Part shown: positions 22,623-33,001 of the stretch, piece after piece
Position numbering within the stretch: position 1 is the first letter of the stretch
How the letters are laid out: the number at the start of each line of letters is the position of its first letter
Assembly (NCBI GenBank): GCA_010909165.1
Contig: VJWM01000173.1
Location: forward strand, 310,001-374,000
DNA length: 64,000 bases
From: Anthoceros angustus
Lineage: Eukaryota; Streptophyta; Anthocerotopsida; Anthocerotales; Anthocerotaceae
Direction of reading: 5' to 3'
Translations under genes and position numbers: made by a program
Notes under the pieces: model-generated
Told to the model about the DNA's origin: nothing
Database searches by the model: none
What the model saw: the letters and a program-made list of their open reading frames with translations, nothing else

Positions 22623-24065
22623 TTTAAATTCTACGTTTATGAAGCTTGACGTGAAATACTAATCTCTTGTTTTCTAATGTGTTAGAGCTTAACAAATTAT
22701 AAACTGGTGAATTCAAGAATCCATTGTAAAGTTCACACTTCTGTCCTTGTTTATGCAAACATTTAAATGTTAAAGTTAATGTAATTGAACTTCTAACAAG
22801 TGAATTGCATCGTCAACAAATGAAAGGTACACTTTGATCTCATTTGGAAAAATTGGAGGAATTGTGTTCTCGAGAGCATAGAATATGGATAATCTATCCT
22901 CCAACTGCTCAAAGAAGAAGGTCCTCCAAATTGCAAAAAATAAGATTTGAAGTCATTTGAAAAAACTTATGCTCATTTGTTATCTATTTTTATTATTTTT
23001 ACTGTTATTCTTATAAAGGTTTACTTATATGATGAATATTGATGTACCAGATGGAGTGCGTAGGGGATTCAAAACCTAAACACTTAACCATTATACAAAT
23101 GCAAGAAGGACTACAAGCATTACATGGGAAGTCCAAAAGGCATCAAGTAAGCTTATTTTATCATATTTGTTTCAAAAGTTTGAACTTTTTGTTTGGGTCC
23201 TAGATAGTGAAGACATGTTTCTTGGTTTTAGATATTGGCACTATTTGGAAACTATCATTGAGCAATAGGGACACAGCTTAAAGAAGAGAAAGTGCAAACG
23301 ATTTTACGTCCACTTCATCAAATTATCACAAGTTGCAGAGTGCAAGACTTGGCAATGAACCCAGTCTTGTCCAGAGGCATGTCAGAGAGAAAGGTATCAA
23401 CTTTGTTACAACGTATGAAAATCGGTTGGCACTAAGTTGACGATGGCTTGGGAGTTTTAATCGATCCAAGGAAGCCTCAAGATCTTTTATTGATGGAGAC
23501 GCCCTTCATCAAGTCGAAAGGCAAAGACGTATAAATTTAGCTGAAAAGATAGAACCACATTTGCATGTAGCTTGTGAATCTTTTGACTAGTTTAAATTCT
23601 ACGCTTATGAAGCTTGACGTGAAATACTAATCTCTTGTTTTCTAATGTGTTAGAGCTTAACAAATTATAAACTGGTGAATTCAAGAATCCATTGTAAAGT
23701 TCACTTCGTCCTTGTTTATGCAAACATTTAAATGTTAAAGTTAATGTAATTGAACTTCTAACAAGTGAATTGCATCGTCAACAAATGAAAGGTACACTTT
23801 GATCTCATTTGGAAAAATTGGAGGAATTGTGTTCTCGAGAGCATAGAATATGGATAATCTATCCTCCAACTGCTCAAAGAAGAAGGTCCTCCAAATTGCA
23901 AAAAATAAGATTTGAAGTCATTTGAAAAAACTTATGCTCATTTGTTATCTATTTTTATTATTTTTACTGTTATTCTTATAAAGGTTTACTTATATGATGA
24001 ATATTGATGTACCAGATGGAGTGCGTAGGGGATTCAAAACCTAAACACTTAACCATTATACAAAT
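22100..24065 (+). repeat. about 1-kb tandem duplication covering the end of DCL-like copy 2
   Basis: The sequence from about 22100 to 23100 recurs from about 23100 to 24065, including the 3' flank (22680-23100 against 23640-24065). The second copy differs almost only by short deletions: shorter homopolymers (GGGG to GGG, AAAAA to AAAA) and missing dinucleotides. These destroy its reading frame, giving a third RNase III-dsRBD remnant at 23100-23590. The flanking noncoding part is nearly identical, so the duplication is recent or an assembly artefact. Confidence 0.9.
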
Positions 24066-24376
24066 GCGAAGAAAGTCAGAGGAGTCTTCAAATCATCATC
24101 GAAAGAGGCTGAAAGTAAGTGTTGTGCAAATTTGAATTTCGTACAAGTTTGTTGAAATCGATTTGGTTTTAGACGTTACTTTTAAGAAGGATACAGTCTC
24201 TAAAATATATTTGATATGGTAAAAATGGTAAAACTTCTAAAATTATCATGACCTAAATCCTGCGTGGATTTTGTTTTGAGATGAACATGACATCCACTAA
24301 TGGACCTTATTGTTTGGTTATGAATCTACGCATCCGCATTCATGAGCACGGGCATCTTTCCCCAAAAATTTCCTAT

Positions 24377-24905
24377 GAACACAAGGCTCGAGACCCTCAG
24401 CCCTAAGAGTTCGCATCTCTGCGGGAAAGAATTCCTACGCTCACAAGGCTCGGGACCCTCAACCCTATAGGTTCGTAGCTTTGCGGGAAAGCTACGCTCA
24501 CAAAGCTTGGGACCCTCAGCCCTATAGGTTCACAGCTCTGTGGGAAAGAATTCCTACGCTCACAAGGCTCGGGATCTCCAACCCTAAAGGTTCGTAGCTT
24601 TGCGGGAAAGCTAGGCTTGGGACCCTCAGCCCTATAGGTTCGCAGCTCTGTGGGAAAGAATTCCTACGCTTACAAGGCTCGGGACCCTCAGCCCTAAAGG
24701 TTTGTAGCTTTGTGGGCAAGAATTCCTACATAACGGCTCGGGACCCTTAGCCCTATAGGCTAGGGACACTCAGCCCCATAGATTCGCATCTCTGCGAGAA
24801 AGAATTCCTATACACATAAGGCTTGGGTCCCTCAACCTTATAAGTTCGCAGCCTGGTGGGAAAGAATTCCTATGCACACAAGGCTGGAGACCCTTAGCCC
24901 TGCTT
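24377..24905. repeat. roughly 62-bp minisatellite, about nine copies
   Basis: A unit containing AAGGCTCGGGACCCTCAGCC, then GGTTCGCAGCTCTGCGGG and AAAGAATTCCTACGCT, repeats head-to-tail with spacing of 57-62 bp and internal deletions in some copies. The copies share no unique spacers. It lies just 3' of the DCL-derived remnants in AT-rich DNA. No gene is embedded; ORFs on the minus strand are products of the repeat. Confidence 0.9.
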
Positions 24906-27205
24906 CCTATATAACCACAAAACAAGAAATTGCACAAACCTTTCAAATCCATTCTCATCTTGTCACAAGCTGAATCTGGCAAGCTTTGCCCCGATTCCAG
25001 TGGGTCTGAGCTGACTATCAGGCTTGCAATCCTTAATCCATGACTTTCGCCTCCCGCAACATCCTTGCAGATTTTTTTCTAACGGATCCAAAGCATGTGC
25101 TGCGACACCCTAGCTCCTCTTCCTACTTTTCTCCAGTAACAAAAGCCAAGCCTTTGCTTTACAAATTTCACTTTGATGTTCTAGCAAGTGCCTTTTCAAA
25201 ACACGATAATTTTTGAAGGGGGGGAATATAGTAACCCCTTCTACGAGACAAGACCCTTGTCCTAAGAACACCTTTCCTAGAACAAAGATATCCTCTACTT
25301 GATAATGCGATACCCTTCGAGGTCATACCTTTGATAAAAGATGCACTTTCAAGTCTACACCGAGAACCGGAGCATGTGAGGGTGGGCCGTTTATGCTTTA
25401 GTAGAATGCATAGAGGGCTGCCATTTTCATATGTTTATTACAACCGAAAACTTTTACTTTCAAGTGGTGGAACACAACGAAAACAATCCTATACTAGCGG
25501 GAGTCTCATTTTAGTGGTTGTGAGAACATTGCAACAAACAACTGCTAAAAGAGGAAGTGGTCATCAACATCGGCAATAGTCCAGCGGTATGCCCGTGTGG
25601 AAGCGCGGAGAGGCGCCGCGGCGCCTCCTTCCGCGTGCCATTGTGTCCTCCTTCCACGCACTGTCGTGGCACTTCCACGCTTCCATCAAAATTCAGTGAG
25701 CTAACCCCGCAATGAAGGCTAACCTTAGAAGCAAATGCTGAAATCCAAATCGGCCAGATGCAGTCGGTCCAGTGTAGAGGTACTCCTTCCACGCACTCCC
25801 CACGTGGCACTTCCGAAATTGATAACCCCAGAAGCAACCTGGAATGAAGGCTAACCTTAGAAGCAAATGCTGGCAAATCGAGACTGCCGGTCGAGTGTAG
25901 AGGGTACTCCTTCGAAACATCTCATGTCACGGTGGACAAAAAGCGAGAGGGTAAGCTCAAGTGTGGTTGTACAACTCCTGCGAGTCAAAGTGCCAAGATA
26001 GTGATGATGACAATGCAGAGAAGTGGACCAAGTGATGGGAAGGATTGAACTACGGGGATGAGTGAAACCGAAATCGCTTTTTCCCGGGGTCCCGAGTTAA
26101 TGTTGTAAGTCAGTTCTTGATGTTCGAGTTAGGAAATACCTGTGGCTTTTTGTGGTGTCATAACAAACCACATTTTCCTTTCAAACCGAGTTCTGATCGT
26201 CCCTTCCGCAAGAACGGCCTTCCTCACCGTTCCTACTTTGCATTATTCCCTAGGTTCGAGTTTGCGACCATTCGATACAAACATTCGATGGAAAGTAGTA
26301 ACTTCTTGGTGACACCTTTTTTTGGTTGTTTTTCGCAATGCCTTCAAAACGCTGTTTTAGGGCCCATCAAAAACCCCCTTCAGAGATTATTTGCGGGAAA
26401 GCCCCCTTCGAGATTATTCACCCCCTTCAAAAATTATCATGTTTTAAATGCATCAGTCTTCTCTTTCAGCTTTTTCAGGTCTTCCATGAAAAGTGCCATA
26501 GGAACCCCTAGTAAACATGCAAAGTTGGCTTTTTTGTGATCAAAGGCATGTACATCCAAACATAAACCATAAATAATCAGCGGTTACATTGTACACTAGC
26601 ACACTACCAACAATCATTGCAACAAAGACTTATAAAAGGTGTGCGCGTCCACCGTGGACAGATTTCACAAGTCCTCCTACCACGACCCTCGAAGCAACAA
26701 ATAGCACACGGAACAACGTAATGCTACCTAAATATGCTTACTTGGCAAGATTGTGCTTGGGAACTCCATTCTTCCCACCTGCCACCAGTCTTCCTTCCTT
26801 GTGTCATGACTTGTGATGTCATTGACCAATGATGTTTGTAGTTTGTGAAAGCCTGTGACACAGTAGCTATATGACAAGGTGTGTGCAAGGCTGTAACTTG
26901 TGTATGAAACTATGCTTTGCAAGTGAACTTAGACAAACTGTTAAGATGCAATGTAAGAAGCACACCACGGGATCAAGTTTAATTAAAGGAATCACAATAT
27001 AAATAAAAGTTACTAGGAGATTAGTACCGGTTATTAAATTAGTAATTATTATATAACGAGACTAAGAACATCGAAGTTAGGAAATCGTTAGGGACATGCT
27101 TGAAAGTCAGTTTCTACGCAAAAGAAAGTATTCTTTTGGAAGTTCTTGCGCAAAGGCTAGAGTAGAACGATCTCTGTGCTCATCTTTTACGTTTTGAAAC
27201 TTTAA
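24906..27205. other. gene-poor region with degraded repeats
   Basis: No intact gene is recognised. At 25213-25235 a purine run (AAGGGGGGG) is followed by AATATAGTAACCCC, resembling the polypurine tract to LTR junction of a retrotransposon, but I found no polymerase or second LTR. A segment starting AATGAAGGCTAACCTTAG occurs at 25711 and 25843, a 132-bp-spaced direct repeat. ORFs around 26117-26539 have no family resemblance. Confidence 0.4.
25711..25920. repeat. diverged direct repeat, spacing 132 bp
   Basis: The string AATGAAGGCTAACCTTAGAA with following GCAAATGCTG is present at 25711 and 25843, and both copies continue to a shared GTGTAGAGGTACTCCTTC-like end. The copies differ by small indels. 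Function is not evident. Confidence 0.85.
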
Positions 27206-27218
27206 TGCAAAATGGTAA

Positions 27219-27255
27219 GCTTGGATGTTCTAATCATTGATTAGAACATCCAAGC
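27219..27255. repeat. perfect palindrome, 18-bp arms, 1-nt centre
   Basis: The left arm 27219-27236 (GCTTGGATGTTCTAATCA) is the exact reverse complement of 27238-27255, with a single T between. As RNA or extruded DNA it would form a near loopless hairpin. It lies outside any recognised gene. Confidence 0.95.
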
Positions 27256-27279
27256 ACAATACATAAGAAAACAGCGTAG

Positions 27280-27311
27280 AAAATATGATTCTATTGATAG
27301 AATCATATTTT
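27280..27311. repeat. perfect inverted repeat, 15-bp arms, 2-nt centre
   Basis: AAAATATGATTCTAT at 27280-27294 is the exact reverse complement of 27297-27311, with TG between. It begins 25 bp after the 18-bp palindrome, so two perfect palindromes sit side by side. Confidence 0.95.
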
Positions 27312-27927
27312 TGTATTGTGTATTGTGTATTTGTTTGTGTATTAAATGCCTACATAAGAACACAACTTCGAAAGTTGTTAGATCAGCAAATAACTTCTCA
27401 GAGAAGAGAGCCCAGCACATTGTGCTTTCTTGCATATAATTATAGGCAAAGACCATAGTTATTAAACCACTTGGCTCCTGCATATGTCTTGGTGTCGCGG
27501 TCATTTTGACTCAAAGCAATTCATGCCAGACAGTGGAAAGGGACTGATCAACCCATTAACATGTCTTGATGCAAGACTTATTAAAGCACGACACCCGCAT
27601 GCTTTACGTTACTTTTTCCATTCCGATGTTGGCCACGTGGTACCCTTAGCTACCTGATTACCGTACAGCATATCAAGCATAGTTTGGCACGTTCCAAACC
27701 CTTCATTTCAATCTTTCAGATAGGTCCGACAACCTATTTTAGATATTTCTTATTTTTGATAATTCTGTCCTAGGCTTGCGAGTCATATGTTAAACAATGC
27801 CTCCTTAATGGTCCCACGCAACAATGAACAGCGCAAGTACACAAGGATATACCACAACATAGCCCTACTACTTGTATATAGCAGTGACGTTATAGTAGGT
27901 TTGATGCCATGCTATTCAGCTATGGAA

Positions 27928-28382
27928 TCAAAGTGTTGCGACCCTCGTAGACCAGTCCCTCATGACCGAATGCCATACTAAAAGCCAAGTAAAGGTAGCA
28001 CCAACAGGCTGAATGCCAGCAACTAACATCTCCTCAAAACAAGCTAGTGCATGCCATGTGACCACCATAGACCAAGATATTAGGGCATTCCATGTCACCA
28101 CATCCTTTGTGTTCATGTTGTCAAAAGCCTGGCATGCATCTTCGAGTTCACGACATGTTGCATACATGTCCACCAGGCTGCGCAAGTCTTCACCACTACG
28201 CTATGAGCAATCCAATGTTTGACAATCTGTGAGTAGTGCAGCTGCCCGCCCTGCTGTAAGGCACCAATGCTTGCACAAGCCTTTAGAAGGCAAGTTGAAA
28301 TAAAATCAATGTTGCACTTGGCGGCTACTCTTCGTGCCATCAGACAGCAGGAAGCCTCCACCCAAGCTGCGAGGCTCTGCAA
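27928..28382 (-). pseudogene. pentatricopeptide repeat (PPR) gene fragment
   Basis: Minus-strand translation gives plant PPR (PLS-type) signatures: SLVDMYATCRELEDACQAFDNM followed by KDVVTWNALI, and upstream in a different frame FISTCLLKACASIGALQQGGQ and LHYSQIVKHWI. PPR proteins bind organellar RNA for editing or processing. Here the motifs are in different frames with stops between, and no full-length ORF exists, so this is a relic. A related scrap (TCLVDMYAKCDELEDT) lies at about 29400-29470 on the same strand. Confidence 0.8.
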
Positions 28383-28399
28383 GGCGCTGGGACATCTGT

Positions 28400-29340
28400 G
28401 GGCTACTCGGGAGTTTGTCTTTGGAAAAGGTGCGCCTCTGGCCCGTACTCACGACATTCAAAGGGTTGATCTGATTGGCGTCCTTGTTTCTAGAGCAACA
28501 TCGTAAGGAGGGATCAGAGAAAACCGGGAAGGTAGTATTGTCGCAAGTACAAGTCAGCCTGCGGAGGATCCCTTCAGGGGCCTGATGGGATTCCTTCCCC
28601 GTATCGCCCGCATCCATGTGTCCATGAACTTGGTCTCTCTCCCTTTTGAGGGCCTTCAGCGCATGGATGTACAAGACTCTTCAGTGGAGTGTTCTCGACA
28701 TAGGGGTGCAACCCACATCCTTGTTTGAATTTGAAGTCACCGGATTGGTTCATGGAGAGGGAGGCCCGATGCATCCGGTAAAGATTGCCCACTTGATGCA
28801 TATGCCGGAGCATTTATGGGGGATTGGATTCAGCAAGCTTTGATTGCAAAGGCAATCAAATCCTTTGTGGGGAAGTGAAAGGATGCCTTCACTCAGCTGC
28901 AGCGTAGGGGCCATCTCGCAATGGAGATGCGGCGGGCCCTACCCGCGGAATACCTTTTGAGTCCCTACGAGTAGTAGGTGAAGAGCGTAGATATCCCTTA
29001 GGACTAGCCTTTTGGTGGAGCGTATGCTTTGGTTGGATAGATAGTGTAGTGCTTGGGGAGTGGTGGAGGGGATTCGCCTCTTCCCTCCCCTCTCAAATAC
29101 CCTCCGACTGACATAAGTTTTGTCGACGGTTAGACAAGTGCACATGGCAAGTTTGGTAGGACGCAGCAACCATAGGAGGTTCTGAGACAGGTTTGTAAAT
29201 AACCTTGATAGATATAGAGACGTTTACACATTGAAAATAAAGAAAACATATCGATAGCCAAAATGAGGCCCGTCTCCTCCATTTGTCCATACACAACAAG
29301 CGCCTCTTAGGCGAGTCCCAGCAATCACAGTATTCCATAT
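28400..29340. other. unassigned region between PPR fragments
   Basis: No gene is recognised. Short ORFs occur on both strands but none has identifiable motifs, and the sequence composition is mixed. It may be more decayed PPR-gene sequence or unrelated insertion. Confidence 0.3.
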
Positions 29341-29342
29341 GA

Positions 29343-29585
29343 TCACATTCTTTGTGTTTGTATATATATATATATATACACATATATATACATATATATA
29401 ATATAAAAATCTAGTGTGTCTTCCAGTTCATCACATTTTGCATACATGTCCACTAGGCAGGTGCCACCACTACGTTGTCCACTACTACTACATATATCCA
29501 TCAACAGGGGTGAGTAAATATTGATAATGAAAAGGGCTATCACTTGTAAGGCTTGATATGCGTGGTACCAAAACTTGACGTGCAT
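29343..29585 (-). pseudogene. second PPR motif scrap next to a TA-rich tract
   Basis: The minus-strand translation contains one PPR-like stretch (LVDMYAKCDELEDT) and then runs into an AT-rich tract of alternating TATA (29360-29402). The similarity to the fragment at 27928-28185 suggests both derive from one PPR gene or from tandem relatives. It is too short to encode a functional protein. Confidence 0.6.
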
Positions 29586-29822
29586 GGGCTTCCTTTTCCT
29601 AATGGGAGGTTAGCCTTGGATGTACTTTGAAAGAAATGGATAGTTTTATATTTTATTTCATGTGAATATTGACTGAGTTCAACAACTCTTTATTACATGT
29701 GTATAAGTCTCTTGGAACTAACTTGTAACACTCAATAAGATTATTTATTTTATTTTCATCTAAAAATAATATAGCTATTTTAAATATCTCAGCAATGGTG
29801 ATATGAATAAACACTCATTACT

Positions 29823-30305
29823 TTATTGTATGGTATATCCAAGATAACAATCTTCAAGTTTATAATATACTCCAATCATGTTAGGACACTTCTTGGCTAT
29901 CAATTCATCATGTATGTATTGAATGCAAGTTTTACACTGTAACTTTGTGCGCATAGTTGCCTTCATAAACCCATCAGAACTCCAAGAGTAGCATGAAATT
30001 GTGATTGCAAGTGTAGCCGGTAACTGATTTCCACTTATGGAAAATTGAGTTTTATACTCCAATTTCTTTGGAAGGTCATTTGGGAATCTCAAGTATGCTT
30101 CGTGGGGTGCTTGACGAAGTGTTATAGTCAAAAGATTAATAAGTTCTGGGGAAACTAGTTTCCCTGCACATATAAAATCTAGCACATCCGTTTGAGGTGG
30201 GAGTTCTGGTCCATAAATTTGAGCTGATGTGTTACGAAGATTTCGATAGAAGATGAATATAATCATTATTAGGTTTAAGAAATGAAAAATATTTGAAGAA
30301 TTCAT
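29823..30305 (-). CDS. small secreted DUF26/Gnk2-like protein (hypothetical)
   Basis: An intact 160-aa ORF begins with a true ATG (30305) and has an N-terminal hydrophobic stretch (residues about 8-20, LIMIIFIFY) suggesting a signal peptide. The C-terminal part reads CKTCIQYIHDELIAKKCPN and then LEDCYLGY, resembling the C-X2-C ... C ... C pattern of plant DUF26 (Gnk2/salt-stress antifungal) domains; the first Cys of the usual C-X8-C-X2-C motif is not in place. DUF26 proteins are apoplastic and bind sugars or act in defence. The gene is intronless and isolated in AT-rich DNA. Family assignment is moderate; it may be a diverged or non-functional copy. Confidence 0.55.
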   Translation of the reverse strand: MNSSNIFHFLNLIMIIFIFYRNLRNTSAQIYGPELPPQTDVLDFICAGKLVSPELINLLTITLRQAPHEAYLRFPNDLPKKLEYKTQFSISGNQLPATLAITISCYSWSSDGFMKATMRTKLQCKTCIQYIHDELIAKKCPNMIGVYYKLEDCYLGYTIQ

Positions 30306-31382
30306 TATAAATGATAATAGATGGTGTAAAATATATAGAAGAAACTATAGAAAAATATTGTGCAATATATCAATCTATGATCTTTGCTTTGTTGGTCATG
30401 AATTGATTCACCAATTTGTACAAAATGTTAAGATCGATCATAAGAAACAGCTTGATCTTTGCTATCCAAATAATTATGATATTATGTGATTAAGGAAATA
30501 ATCATCATGCACTTCTTGTTCGAAATAGAACTTGAAAACCCCTCATACCTATAAGTTGTTAAAGGGATTTACCTCTTCTCTTGGTGCACATATCAAAAAA
30601 TAAACGTATCATAATATTTCACGTATAATTTTTATGCATATCATAAAGGTTATTTTTTTGATATTTAGATTTTTAATAGTAATAATAATAATTTTAATAA
30701 ATTTTAATAGTATTTTTTTGATATTTAGATTTTGATATTTAGATTTTTGATATTTTGTAGAATATATGATATATATATATTGTTAGTAATATATTCTACT
30801 TCATCTCGGAAGGAATCAAAAGATGCAATAAGTTCTACTATTTGATAAGAAAAAAGGTTAGAATACCTAATTAATTATAGAGACCTTAATATACTACCTG
30901 GACTTTAATAGACTATGTATTAAGATAGTCTGTTTAGAGGCTTGTTGAAAGCAATTCACTTAGGTCTGGAAATCGATCACTAGATGAACGGGGCTGTAAG
31001 AGGCTGCTACTTCGGCAGTGGTGGAAAACCCTAATGGCGAAGGACTGTCGCATGAACCATGAACAGAATGTCACCGTCGAGGATTGAAATTTGTGAAGGC
31101 TAAATACTTGGATACTGTGTTTCGAAGGGATTGGCTGGTCTGCTCTGAATAGACAAAAGAAATGAGAAATTGTATGCCCGTTTCCAGCGCGAGATTTGTA
31201 AGGACTAATAGGATATCGACAGGGCCTACAGCTTCGCAGGTTTTCCTAGATTACCGATCTTCTGCCTGCCACGTCTTATCCTGAGGCTTCATTTATCACG
31301 GCTTACGCACTTCGACTTCCCAGTCATTCAGCATTCAGCCATCCCGATTGTTCCCTTTGTTCTGAGCGCGAGGAGACTGACA
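30306..31382. other. AT-rich intergenic region
   Basis: No gene is recognised. Low-complexity ATTTAGATTTT-type repeats occur around 30650-30760. The final 300 bases are less AT-rich and probably contain the promoter and 5' UTR of the glycine/tyrosine-rich repeat gene that follows. Confidence 0.45.
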
Positions 31383-32488
31383 ATGCCGCTCTTCCACCAC
31401 AAGGGCGCGGGCAATGATGGAGACGTCGAGTACGACGACACTCCCTACAGCGGTGGCTACAACATCGCGCTGTTCTACGGTGACATTCGGACATACTCGC
31501 CGGAGACTGGCTACGCGGAAGGAGGAGCTGCGGGTGGCAATTACCTCCAGGGGGATGAGGGCAAGGTGAGGCCATCGTACGGGAAGCCGGCCAAGCCGAG
31601 CTACCAGCAGGAGGAGCAGGGGTATGGAGAGGAAGGGGGATACGGAGGAGGTTACGGCGGGAGGAAGCCTAGCTATGGCAGATCGGAGGAGGAGGAGGAG
31701 GGGTACGGAGGGAGGAAGCCTAGCTATGGCAGATCGGAGGAGGAGGAGTACGGAGGGAGGAAGCCTAGCTATGGCAGATCGGAGGAGGAGGAGTACGGAG
31801 GGAGGAAGCCTAGCTATGGCAGATCCGAGGAGGAGGAGGAGGGGTACGGAGGCAGGAAGCCCGACTATGGCAGATCTGAGGAAGAAGAGGGATACGGAGG
31901 CTATGGCAGATCTGAAGGCTACGGCCGGTCCCAGGAGGAGCAGGGGCACGGCGGCTACAGACGGAATGAGTACGGTCAGGATGAGGGATATGGAGCACGA
32001 AGAACCGGATACGGAGAGTCCGAGGAAGGATATGTAAGCTCTTTGTGACTCGTATGCTTGTGTTTCAAGGGCCGGCTCGATCCATCAAGAAGGGCTCTGA
32101 GTTTTTCTTGGTCATCGAGCCGGCTGATGGATTGTCCCTTTTTTTTGGAACCTTTCCTTGTGTGAGGTGTGCAGTGTAAGTCCGTTAGAACGTGCTGTGT
32201 GGTGAGGAAGCTTAAACAGGTCCCTCTGCCATCCTCAGATGCAGCTGGCTGTGAAAAGATCGGAAAGCCATTTTGCAGGTGGAGTTGGAGATGGTCCAAG
32301 CTTGTTAACTTCCTAGCCGTTACTCTTGTCGGATGATGCATGTGTATTTGCAGAAGCAGCAGGATGGTAGTGCTGAACATAAACAGAAGAAGGAGAAGAA
32401 GAAGAGTGATAAGAAGGAGAAGAAGAGTCATAAGCATGATAAAAAGAAGAAGGGGTCAAGCCGTTCATCATCGGACTCCGATGCCTGA
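31383..32488 (+). CDS. Gly/Tyr-rich tandem-repeat protein with Lys-rich tail
   Basis: Two exons, 31383-32033 and 32354-32488, join in phase (tat then aag) to give 261 aa. The N-terminus (about residues 1-60) is MPLFHHKGAG then an acidic and Tyr-containing stretch. Residues about 90-180 are repeats of YGGRKPSYGRSEEEE, five clear copies, alternating basic/aromatic and acidic patches. The C-terminal exon is almost all Lys, His and Glu and ends in SSRSSSDSDA. Such low-complexity Gly/Tyr repeats with a charged tail occur in plant proteins of unknown function. If the intron were retained the protein would end early at VSSL. No domain with known activity is visible; disorder and condensate or RNA association are guesses only. 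Confidence 0.75.
31655..31920 (+). repeat. in-frame coding minisatellite encoding YGGRKPSYGRSEEE(E)
   Basis: Units of 51-57 bp repeat about five times inside the first exon of the Gly/Tyr-rich gene. Differences between copies are mostly the number of GAG codons, so the length of each acidic run varies by whole codons and the frame is kept. Confidence 0.9.
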
Positions 32489-33001
32489 GACGTAGCTCAC
32501 ATATGCTTGGTGCCATTGACTAGGGACGAGAGGAGCGCCGCCACGGGAGGCAGGAGGAGGTGGAAGAGCATCACCACGATAGGAGGCGGTGGTAGGGGAA
32601 TCTCTCGGCGTCACCTTGGACTGTTGGCCTGCTGAAGCATCAATGTTTTGAAGAGTGGCAAGGTGGAATGCAGCTTGGGTGTCGACAGACACGACGGGCA
32701 AAGTCATGTGTGAATCTACAAGTGGTCATACAACTATCCTGTTGTACACATTTGTATTTGTTTTATGTGTGACAAGAAATCGAATGAATCATTTGCAGTA
32801 CCTACTGTGCCTGGATTTCGAAAGACACTACGGGCAACGGCATGTATGAATCTATAAGTGGTCGTAGAACTGTCATGTCGTTCACATTTTCATTCCTTTC
32901 ATGTGTGGCGAGAAGTCGAACGGATCGATCATCTGCAGAACTCTCCGATGCATTTTGAAGAGGAGGTTCGAATTTCCAGAGAACTACATTCAGGGAGCAC
33001 A
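32489..33001. other. convergent intergenic region with a diverged tandem duplication
   Basis: It lies between the 3' ends of the repeat-protein gene and the ABCF gene. Positions about 32684-32802 and 32820-32938 are diverged copies (shared features include GTGTGAATCTA/GTATGAATCTA, AAGTGGTC, TTCACAT and an ATCATCTGCAG-like end). No protein gene is seen. Confidence 0.6.

Noticed and set aside
25200-26110. LTR retrotransposon
   Set aside because: A polypurine-like tract and TAGTAACCCC motif are suggestive, but no second LTR, primer-binding site, gag or pol fragment could be identified.
26117-26539. 140-aa plus-strand ORF
   Set aside because: Phe-rich translation of repetitive DNA with no recognisable family; the start and context are not gene-like.
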